This document shows positions 8,403 to 15,597 of a DNA stretch of 64,000 bases, in pieces; position 1 is the stretch's first letter; each line of letters begins with the position of its first letter. Both the position numbers and the translations under genes were made by a program. The notes under the pieces are model-generated. The model did not search any database and had not been told where the DNA came from. It saw only the letters and a program-made list of their open reading frames with translations. Location of the stretch: positions 1,259,469 through 1,323,468 of the forward strand of contig NZ_FOZI01000001.1 in the NCBI RefSeq assembly GCF_900114495.1, read 5' to 3'. The DNA is from Dyella sp. OK004 (GTDB lineage: Bacteria; Pseudomonadota; Gammaproteobacteria; Xanthomonadales; Rhodanobacteraceae).

Positions 8403-9377
8403 TCAGTTGTAGCTCATGGTGACGGTTGCTATAGCAGTAACCTGTCCCGCGCCAACGGTGGCTGCGGTTTTGTAGTACTGGGCGCCCAGCGAGAGGACGG
8501 CTTGTCCACCCTGGCCGCCGGTAACCTGAGCCGTTTGCACGTTGTTGGTGCCGTTGGCGCCGATGGTCTGGCTGCTGTCGCTGCCCGGATAAATGCGAAC
8601 GCCTACGCCTGTGGCGCTTCCCGTGTTCTTGAACAACACCGGGTTGGCCGCATCGGCCGTACCGGAGAAGGTAAAGGTGGCCAGGCTCGCGTTCTGGCAG
8701 TTGCCCGCCGTAAGGGTAAAGGGCATATCGCCCGCACTCGGGCTGCCATTGAAATCGCTGCTCTTCACCTTTGGCAAGGTCACTGTTTTATTGATATCAG
8801 TGCCGATGATCGTGCAAGTTGGAACAACAGGCGGAACGATATTACCACCAGTAATTCTATGAATAATTATATTAACTCCGTCGAAGCTAAAATAGCTCAT
8901 ATCGCCAAAAGTAAGAGCCCCTCCACTCGTAATATCTGCTGTTTTAATTAAATAGACGGAATAAGAACTAGTATCCGCAAAGGTCTGAAATCCGGACGGC
9001 CAATATAAGCTCCGCAATCCATATAAATAGGCAACAAGTATCCCAACTCCTCGAATATTGGTTTCATACAATTGGTTCTGATAATGACTCAAACTTGAGT
9101 CTGTAGGGATCACTGCACTCTTAGTTGGAAATAACGGCCCTTTTAAGCCACCAAAGGTTGCCGTGTCGCCCCGGCAATAAATACTCGAACCAATTCCGAC
9201 TGGCCGAATTTGGGCAATGGTGTCACCAACCTTAAGAGATGGCGAAACTGCCACCTGTCCAAAATTGTAATTTATAGTACCAAGATAAGGCATACATCCC
9301 GCCGCTGCCTTGCTCGGCAAAAGCGCAAATGCAATCATGAATAATATAAAGGTCGTTAATAATTTTTGCCTGCACAT
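8403..9377 (-). CDS. Two-domain fimbrial adhesin, first of three
   Basis: The 324-residue protein begins with a signal peptide (QKLLTTFILFMIAFALLPSKAAA) and has an unfamiliar N-terminal domain of about 165 residues, then a pilin domain (TCTIIGTDINKTVTL, TAGNCQNASLATFTFSG, IGANGTNNVQTAQVTGG, terminal VTMSYN). ATG 9377 was chosen for its signal peptide and the upstream GAGTGG; ATG 9413 is possible. The DNA for the N-terminal half (about 8830-9340) is AT-rich whereas that for the pilin half is GC-rich and matches the minor pilin upstream, which suggests domain shuffling. It follows the minor pilin by 73 bases. Confidence 0.85.
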   Translation of the reverse strand: MCRQKLLTTFILFMIAFALLPSKAAAGCMPYLGTINYNFGQVAVSPSLKVGDTIAQIRPVGIGSSIYCRGDTATFGGLKGPLFPTKSAVIPTDSSLSHYQNQLYETNIRGVGILVAYLYGLRSLYWPSGFQTFADTSSYSVYLIKTADITSGGALTFGDMSYFSFDGVNIIIHRITGGNIVPPVVPTCTIIGTDINKTVTLPKVKSSDFNGSPSAGDMPFTLTAGNCQNASLATFTFSGTADAANPVLFKNTGSATGVGVRIYPGSDSSQTIGANGTNNVQTAQVTGGQGGQAVLSLGAQYYKTAATVGAGQVTAIATVTMSYN

Positions 9378-9450
9378 TTTAACCCACTCATAAATTGACT
9401 TGATCGCCGCCATTACGAGGCGGCGCAATAATATCAAGCATGCAATTACA

Positions 9451-10005
9451 TCAGTTGTAGCTTGTATTAACAGTCGCCACCGCCGAAACCGAACCGGCCG
9501 TTGCAGTGACGCTCGGCAAATGCCAATAACCCGCCTGGAACGTAAGCACCGCCTGGCCACCCGTGATCTGCGCCGTCAACACGTTGTTCGTCGCATTGGC
9601 CCCGATGGGCACTCCGGCACTCGATTCCAGCTCCACCGCCACGCCTTGCGCGGTTCCGGTGTTTTGCCAGCGCACGAGATCGGTGGCGTCGGACGTACCT
9701 GTGAAAGTGAACGTCGCAGTGCTCAGGCCGGCATCGCAGTTGTCGACGGTAAGCGTGACGTTCTGGAGGGCCGCTGCTCCAGAAGCCGGCAGATCGGAGG
9801 TCTTGATGGTAGCCAGGGTCACGTTCTTGTTGACGTCACCCACTGAAATGGAACAAGTGCCTGCATCGATGGTGCCATTGATGGTGACGGTTGCCGTGTC
9901 TGCACCGGCGGTTCCGGCCGTGGCCGCCAACCCCATGGCCAGGAGTAGCCCGATCAGGGCGCGCTGCGATGCTGGCTTGCACGAATGGTTCAATCGACGT
10001 TCCAT
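9451..10005 (-). CDS. Minor fimbrial subunit (type 1 pilin)
   Basis: The 184-residue product has a signal peptide (ALIGLLLAMGLAATAGTAGA) and a single pilin domain: conserved cysteines in GTCSISVGDVNK and VDNCDAG, and a C-terminal beta strand AVATVNTSYN. ATG 10005 has AGGAGA seven bases upstream. The pilin domain is closely related to the C-terminal halves of the adhesins at 8403 and 5922, so one of these likely arose from the other. It sits immediately after the usher gene, the usual place for adaptor or tip subunits assembled by the chaperone-usher route. Confidence 0.87.
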   Translation of the reverse strand: MERRLNHSCKPASQRALIGLLLAMGLAATAGTAGADTATVTINGTIDAGTCSISVGDVNKNVTLATIKTSDLPASGAAALQNVTLTVDNCDAGLSTATFTFTGTSDATDLVRWQNTGTAQGVAVELESSAGVPIGANATNNVLTAQITGGQAVLTFQAGYWHLPSVTATAGSVSAVATVNTSYN

Positions 10006-10018
10006 GGATTTTCTCCTG

Positions 10019-12892
10019 TTAGAGCTGATCTGCTGCGCCGGAAAGGCCCAGACCTGAAGCGATGACGGCACTGACGATGGCGCGACCTTTGCGAGCGTTT
10101 TCGGCCGCCTCCGCTTGCGCATCGGATGATTTACTTGTGGTGTCGGATACGGCCGGCCCCGCGCCCTGCGTACACGGCAGCTGGAATTTTTCGTAATCCA
10201 TGTGTTTGCCCTTGGCCTGCGGGGGCAGTGCTACCTGGATGCGGCAGCTGTCGTTGGGCTCGTCGCCCCAACGCACGGTCAAGGTGCCGGACTTCTCGAG
10301 GCCGCGAACGAATACGCGGCTGGCCTGGCCGGCAATGCCCACGCTATTGCCGTTTTCGTCGAATACGTCGGCACCGAACGGAATCGGCGCACCGTCTTCC
10401 AGACTGCTGTCGATCAGCAAGGCGCGACCGGCCTTGGTCTTGTATTTCAGAAGCACGACCGAGCCAGAACGTGGTGCCACGTTCTGCGTGGTGCCTTCCA
10501 GCTCCACTGCCGCGGACGTGCCCTTCGGGTCGAGAGACACGGTGTTGAGCTGATAAGGCGATAGGTAAGGCACCACGGCATAACCGCGCGAGTCCACCTT
10601 CGATCCCAGACTGCTGCCCACACCTGCACCGGCAGCGTCTGGCGCGTAAACCAGGCCGATGGTGTCGCCCGTGGACGGCGACAGCGTCAGGCCGCCACCG
10701 TGGACCACCACAGCGCCGGAGGCACCCGCACTGAACTGACGGTAGCCACTGCCCTGGCTGTAACCTGCCGAGAGGTTGGCACTGCTACCGCTGTATTGGC
10801 CATAGAGGCCGCCATTGCTTTGGCCTCCTGCGTGCGACAGGGAGGCGTTGTAGTTGAAACGATGGTCCTTATCCAGAGACCCGCTGATACCCGCCTGGCC
10901 GCTGGAGCCCGTAATATCCGAGTGACTGGCCATGGCATTGAACATGGGTGCGCGATCGCCCGCGCCCAGCGGCACGCTCACCGTGAACCACAAGGTGGTA
11001 TCGCGGCGTGTGTTGAAGAGTGGCCTGCCCGTCGGCGTGGGAGCGCCAGGAATATTGTCAATGGGACCGATAGTGGAGGACGGCACGTAGTATGCCGACG
11101 TATCGCGTGTGCGCTGTGCGGAGAAGCTGTAGCTCAGCGATTTCCATTGATTGCTGTAACCCGCCGAGAAGCTGATCTGACGTCCGTTCTGGTTCCAGTA
11201 ATTACTGGCCGAACCAGAGAAATACACCTGGCCGCCACGACCACCCAGCGTCTGATAGATGCTGGCGTCGACACGGCTGCGCGGACGCGCCACAACGTTG
11301 CCGCTCTGCCCGCGAGCCACCGCCGTACGCATGGACACCGCATCATTGAGGCCAACGAAACCACTGGTGGAATAACGGTACGCTGCCACCGCAAAATTGG
11401 TGCCGGTTTCCGCGATGTTCTTGTTGTAGGCCACGCGCAGACTAAGGCCGGTCGTACCCTTCTGGCCCGGTACCTTGTTGCGTCCCTGGGTCAGGTCGGC
11501 CGAGAACGCACCGATATTGGTATTGAGCGCGGCACCGGCCAGGATGGCGTGATAAGCCGTAGCGAAGTTGGCACCACCATAGGCGGTGATCTTGTTGGTC
11601 AGGCCACGCCGATATGTCGCCTGCGCCATGAAGGGCGCATTGAGCGCATTCGCTTCGGCAATCTTGCCGATGTCCACTTCCCAGGTGCTCTGGCCCGGGC
11701 GCAGCAGCTGCGGCACCGCGGAGTACGGCACGGTGAAGCGCTCAATGCGTCCATCGGCCTCTTGCACCTCGACGTCCAGATCGCCACCGTAGCCGGTGGG
11801 GAACAAGTCATCGATGACGAACGGACCTGGCGCGACTGTTGTTTCGTAGATCACATAACCGCGCTGCTTGACCTGCACCCTGGCATTGCTGGTCGCCACA
11901 CCACGGACGATCGGCGCATAACCCTGCTCCGATGAAGGCAGCATGCGCTGGTCCGCGTAAAGGCGCGCTCCGCGCAAGCGCACGCTGTCGAAGATATCGC
12001 CCGCCGTGTAGATTTCGCCGGCCGCGGCCTGCGCCTTCCATTCGGGAATATCGTGCTGCGCGTAAGTGGCGTTGCTCTGATAATGGGCACCGCCATGCTC
12101 GGTCCACGAAGCCGAGCCCTGATGTACGAGATGCCATGACCCAAGGCTTAGCGAGGCATTAATACCAATATAGGCGCTGGTCTGGGCACGGCCATTCCGG
12201 TTGCTGCGATAGAAATTGGTGTTGTAGTTGAGTACGCCCGCATTGACGCCGGCGTCCCATTGCGATGGATCGACGTAACCACGCGCATTGCGCAGCGTGT
12301 AGATCTGCGGCACGGAAAGCGAGAGCGACTGCTCGTTGCTATCGAACTCTGCCGAGGCACCTGGAATATAGTCGCTGATGGATCCGCAAAACTCTCCCGT
12401 GACTGGAACTGGCCGGCTTGGGACCTGCTCCGGCTGCATGTGCGTAGCGACCTTGTGCAGGTCCACACCCCAGTTGGTGAGCGTGGCCGCATCGAAACAG
12501 GGCTGGGCCGATTCCTTGCCCGCCACGCCGCGCATAACGATGTCGGTACGCGCGCGCCAGCCTTTGTTGACATAGACATCGCCGTGGTAAGTACCAGGCG
12601 CCGTGATGCCATCTTTCTCGAAGCGTGACAGATCAACCTTCTGCCCGGACGAGGCTGGAAAGAACTCTTGATCGAAGCTGAGTGCTGGCGACGGCGCTGC
12701 CGGATCGATGAGCGCAGCTGGATCGATGGGAGCTGCTGGATCAACGGGAGCTGCCGGGTCGATCGGATCCACTACTGCCGCATAGGCCGGCTGCACCAAC
12801 GCACCCAATACCAAGGTCGGCAACAGCGCCAGACGCAAGCCATTCCTCGCTACCGAAGATGTTGCACGGTTACTGGAATCCACTCGAGACAC
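10019..12892 (-). CDS. Fimbrial outer-membrane usher
   Basis: This 957-residue protein has the full usher layout: signal peptide (LRLALLPTLVLGALVQPAYA), N-terminal domain starting FDQEFFPASSGQKVDLSRFE, a beta-barrel with usher signatures (GARLYADQRMLPSSEQGYAPIVRG), plug domain (RVQVKQRGYVIYETTVAPGPF), and C-terminal domains (DENGNSVGIAGQASRVFVRG). It threads pilins through the outer membrane. GTG 12892 is preferred, as AGGAG lies six bases upstream; GTG 12913 extends it by seven residues. Between signal peptide and N-terminal domain lie about five short PIDPAAP-like repeats, and the C-terminus carries about 50 extra residues rich in Ala, Ser and Asp. Chaperone lies upstream. Confidence 0.93.
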   Translation of the reverse strand: MSRVDSSNRATSSVARNGLRLALLPTLVLGALVQPAYAAVVDPIDPAAPVDPAAPIDPAALIDPAAPSPALSFDQEFFPASSGQKVDLSRFEKDGITAPGTYHGDVYVNKGWRARTDIVMRGVAGKESAQPCFDAATLTNWGVDLHKVATHMQPEQVPSRPVPVTGEFCGSISDYIPGASAEFDSNEQSLSLSVPQIYTLRNARGYVDPSQWDAGVNAGVLNYNTNFYRSNRNGRAQTSAYIGINASLSLGSWHLVHQGSASWTEHGGAHYQSNATYAQHDIPEWKAQAAAGEIYTAGDIFDSVRLRGARLYADQRMLPSSEQGYAPIVRGVATSNARVQVKQRGYVIYETTVAPGPFVIDDLFPTGYGGDLDVEVQEADGRIERFTVPYSAVPQLLRPGQSTWEVDIGKIAEANALNAPFMAQATYRRGLTNKITAYGGANFATAYHAILAGAALNTNIGAFSADLTQGRNKVPGQKGTTGLSLRVAYNKNIAETGTNFAVAAYRYSTSGFVGLNDAVSMRTAVARGQSGNVVARPRSRVDASIYQTLGGRGGQVYFSGSASNYWNQNGRQISFSAGYSNQWKSLSYSFSAQRTRDTSAYYVPSSTIGPIDNIPGAPTPTGRPLFNTRRDTTLWFTVSVPLGAGDRAPMFNAMASHSDITGSSGQAGISGSLDKDHRFNYNASLSHAGGQSNGGLYGQYSGSSANLSAGYSQGSGYRQFSAGASGAVVVHGGGLTLSPSTGDTIGLVYAPDAAGAGVGSSLGSKVDSRGYAVVPYLSPYQLNTVSLDPKGTSAAVELEGTTQNVAPRSGSVVLLKYKTKAGRALLIDSSLEDGAPIPFGADVFDENGNSVGIAGQASRVFVRGLEKSGTLTVRWGDEPNDSCRIQVALPPQAKGKHMDYEKFQLPCTQGAGPAVSDTTSKSSDAQAEAAENARKGRAIVSAVIASGLGLSGAADQL

Positions 12893-13013
12893 AGACTTCT
12901 CCTGCGCTGCCACATGGCGGCAACTGTCCCTGCCGTCGCCCTACGGGCACGGCATATTTATTTCTGAATAAAATGACTTGATCTAACTAAAAGGCTTTCG
13001 GGAAGGCTCGCAC

Positions 13014-13763
13014 TCAGGGTGAGAGCGATGCTTCTTTTTCGCCTAGCGCGCCGTAATCGTTGATCACTGTAAAAAGAGCGCGCGCGTTGCTGCCAGGGCG
13101 CGTGGCCAATGCGCTGATGGGGAACGTAGCGCTTTCACCTGGCGCCACCATGCCACCCCCCTGCTCCTGAATGCTCCGCTCGCCGACCTTGACACCAAGA
13201 CTGGCAAAGTTGACGTAGTAGGGCGTGGGATTGCTCACTTCCAGCGCAAAACCCTTGCCATCCTTGCCGCTAACCAGCTTCCACGTCAGTTTGTCAGATG
13301 CCTCAGTCGCGTTCCCCGATAGACCGTCTGGACGAAAGAACACCTTGATGCGTGTGCGGAAGGCGAACTGCAGCAGATTGCGTTCATTGGTCGCCTGCGC
13401 CTTTGGCGGCACTTCGAGCACGTTAAGCCAGAACAGCGACTCTTTGTCGGTCGGCAACGGTTCTTTGGTGTAGACCATGCGCAATGCCTGACCCTTGCCT
13501 GCATCGAGGCGATTGATCGGCGGCGTGATCGTAAACGGTACTTTGGCGGTATCGGGCGTCGATTTATCGTCGCCACTATCCAGCCAGGATTGCACCAGCA
13601 CCGGCGTTTTTCCTTCGTTGGTCAAACGCACCGTGACTTCTCTTTCCTGAGCCGGGTACACCACACGCGTGCCGCCGATCACCACGCTCGCCTGGCTGCT
13701 TCCGACGAACATGGCGGTCGCGAGCAACAGGCCCGACATGGCATAGCGCAATACGTTAGACAT
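13014..13763 (-). CDS. Periplasmic fimbrial chaperone (PapD/FimC type)
   Basis: The 249-residue protein has a signal peptide ending SSQAS and the two-immunoglobulin-domain chaperone fold: VVIGGTRVVYPAQEREVTVRL at the mature N-terminus, the family motif FWLNVLEVPPKA, and NPTPYYVNFASLGV in domain two. Such chaperones bind pilins in the periplasm by donor-strand complementation and pass them to the usher. It lies between the major pilin and the usher, and is of normal length. The start at ATG 13763 has GAGGTG upstream. Confidence 0.93.
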   Translation of the reverse strand: MSNVLRYAMSGLLLATAMFVGSSQASVVIGGTRVVYPAQEREVTVRLTNEGKTPVLVQSWLDSGDDKSTPDTAKVPFTITPPINRLDAGKGQALRMVYTKEPLPTDKESLFWLNVLEVPPKAQATNERNLLQFAFRTRIKVFFRPDGLSGNATEASDKLTWKLVSGKDGKGFALEVSNPTPYYVNFASLGVKVGERSIQEQGGGMVAPGESATFPISALATRPGSNARALFTVINDYGALGEKEASLSP

Positions 13764-13836
13764 ACATCACCTCAAGAGAATTCGTAGTGTTGGCGGCCGT
13801 ATGCACAGCCGCCAACGTTTTCATACAAACAACGGA

Positions 13837-14412
13837 TTAGTTGTAAGTAACCTTGTAGACCACGGCCGAGCTGACCAGACCGGCGGTCGGAGCAGCATTC
13901 ACCGCCAAGTACTGCGCACCCATGCGGATGATCGCCTGGTTGTTGGCAATCGCCGGCGACATGACCACGGCCGACGCGTCGGACAGGTTGATGGCCGTCT
14001 TGTCGTCCATGGTCAGCTGAATTTCGGCGTTGGTAGCTTCGCCGGTCAGCACGTTCTTCAGCGCGCCGGTGCTGGCGTCGATGTGCGAATCCAAGCTGTC
14101 GAACATCAGGGAGGCGACCTTGCCGTTCTGGCAGGTGGTTTCGCCAGGTGCACCGAACTTCACCGAGAACGGGGTGTGGCCAGCCACATCACCAGCGGCG
14201 GTCATGTCGGAGGCCGGAGTCGGTGTCAGCTGCACGGTGAAATTGCCGGTGCCTTCGTCGGTGTTCTCGCCACCCTGGATGGTGCAGGTGGTATCGGTCA
14301 GTGCACCCTTGAAGTTGATGGTGCCGCCGGCGCTCGAAGCTGCGCTGGCCGTACCGACAACGGCAATACCCATGGCCAGAGCGATGGCGGAGGCAATCTT
14401 GAAGTTCTTCAT
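13837..14412 (-). CDS. Major fimbrial subunit (type 1 pilin)
   Basis: The 191-residue protein begins with a signal peptide (IASAIALAMGIAVVGTASA), followed by a pilin domain with the first cysteine in TDTTCTIQGGEN, the second in ETTCQNGKV, and the C-terminal strand AVVYKVTYN. ATG 14412 is preferred over an upstream in-frame ATG because AAGGA lies eight bases before it. As first gene of the operon, before the chaperone, it is probably the shaft subunit. It diverges from the IS remnant and secretion operon across a repeat-rich control region. Confidence 0.9.
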   Translation of the reverse strand: MKNFKIASAIALAMGIAVVGTASAASSAGGTINFKGALTDTTCTIQGGENTDEGTGNFTVQLTPTPASDMTAAGDVAGHTPFSVKFGAPGETTCQNGKVASLMFDSLDSHIDASTGALKNVLTGEATNAEIQLTMDDKTAINLSDASAVVMSPAIANNQAIIRMGAQYLAVNAAPTAGLVSSAVVYKVTYN

Positions 14413-14671
14413 AATGTCATTCCTTAAATTGAGTCCCGCCATCTAGGCAGGTCTGGTCGATCGACCGGAGAGCTTGCTGTTGAGAAACAAATGTTGACGG
14501 CGTGAACCGGAAGAACCAGCAGGCGCCCCATCCCTTGGGGCACACCTGAAAACCCCTTGCCACTCCGTGGCAATCCGTATTCACACCGCCCAACAACGCA
14601 CCCTTCCTCGAGTGCGGCGCCAGTCTAGGCGGCGCGATTTCGCGCTCCTATAGAAGAACTTTTAAAGTGCG

Positions 14672-14695
14672 TTTAGAGACAACACGTTCTCTAAA
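14672..14695. promoter_or_regulatory. Inverted repeat TTTAGAGA-N8-TCTCTAAA upstream of fimbrial operon
   Basis: Two perfect 8-base arms separated by eight bases lie about 260 bases upstream of the major pilin start. The same octamer recurs as TCTCTAAA at 15419-15426 and TTTAGAGA at 15582-15589, just ahead of the type I secretion operon. A shared operator is possible; no factor can be named. The rest of 14443-14754 shows no gene and no clear -35/-10 pair. Confidence 0.4.
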
Positions 14696-14754
14696 TTTAC
14701 GAGCATCAGGCGTTACAGTCCGCCCCCACTTCCACGGAATGAAGGAGACAGGAC

Positions 14755-15018
14755 GTGAGGAAACGTTTCTCAGAAGCGCAGATTCTCGGCTTTCTGCGCG
14801 AGGCTGAAGGCGGTTTATCAGTGAAGGATCTGTGTCGTCGGCATGGCTTCTCAGAGGCCAGCTACTACTTATGGCGCAATAAGTTCGGCGGCGCACAAGT
14901 ATCCGACAACAAACGGTTGCGCGAGCTGGAGGCGGAGAACACACGCCTGAAGCGGCTGCTGGCCGAATCGATGCTTGAAAATGAAGTAGCCCGCGAGGCG
15001 CTTGAAAAAAAGCGCTGA
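14755..15018 (+). CDS. IS3-family transposase OrfA (stranded)
   Basis: The 87-residue protein RKRFSEAQILGFLREAEGG with helix-turn-helix DLCRRHGFSEASYYLWRNKFGG and a leucine zipper-like tail (RLRELEAENTRLKRLLAE) is a typical IS3-family OrfA that binds the insertion sequence ends. GTG 14755 has GAAGGAGA upstream. The gene ends with the classic slippery heptamer A AAA AAG at 15006-15012 used for the -1 shift into OrfB, but OrfB is missing, so no transposase can be made and the protein is probably inert. Confidence 0.88.
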   Translation: MRKRFSEAQILGFLREAEGGLSVKDLCRRHGFSEASYYLWRNKFGGAQVSDNKRLRELEAENTRLKRLLAESMLENEVAREALEKKR

Positions 15019-15056
15019 GCATTGCGGCGGATATTGCAATGTATCGAAGGCATTAG
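14755..15056 (+). mobile_element. Truncated IS3-family insertion sequence remnant
   Basis: After the slippery site the -1 frame reads KKALS, matching the usual start of OrfB, then unrelated residues and a stop at 15054-15056. Thus the element is broken within a few codons of the frameshift. A plausible left end lies near 14708-14735 (CGCCCCCACTTCC), but I could not find a matching right end. Confidence 0.75.
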
Positions 15057-15597
15057 TGTGACGGCGCCTGGGATAGCGGCGAACATTTCTGGCACCCGCC
15101 GCTTGCTTGGTCATGACGAACATGGCAAGCGAAAGCAGTCATATCATCTAGCCATCTGGACGGCCAGACAATCTATATGACGTCGGGATTCTAAGAGGAC
15201 AAACACGACTAGGACGCGCCCTTTTGGGAGCTCACCCTATATGCGGCGGACGTAAAGTCACTCTGTTGCGCAAACTGGTCGCGCACAGGGTGCGCTCCTA
15301 CGGGATGTTCTGCTTGGGAATCGAGCTTTTTTGAGTTCGTTGCTTCGGTGGACCACTGGTGAAGAGACGTTATGGGTGCGCCCTTGAATAAGAGTAGATC
15401 CCATACGAAATTGAACCGTCTCTAAAGGCGGTATCCACACAAGGCGGCGCCCAGTCTCGGCGGCGCGCGCTTTCGTAGTTGTTCTATGTCCACTGCATAG
15501 CGCTGTTGTCAGGCTTCGTCACAGCCTGCGATCGACTCTTTCTTCGTGGGTCTCACACCTTTGTAGTGCGATCACATTCTATTTAGAGAGTCTAAGA
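15057..15597. other. Non-coding, repeat-bearing leader region of the secretion operon
   Basis: No convincing gene lies here. It holds a half copy of the GTAGGAGCGCACC palindrome at 15279-15301, octamer TCTCTAAA at 15419-15426, and the segment GGCGCCCAGTCTCGGCGGCG at about 15445-15464, which resembles GGCGCCAGTCTAGGCGGCGC at about 14617-14636. The last pair forms an imperfect direct repeat bracketing the IS remnant. A promoter for the downstream ABC transporter gene should be here, but I cannot place it. Confidence 0.6.

Noticed and set aside
10700-11935. Long open frame antisense to the usher gene
   Set aside because: A shadow of the GC-rich usher sequence; composition is Arg/His-rich and has no domain.
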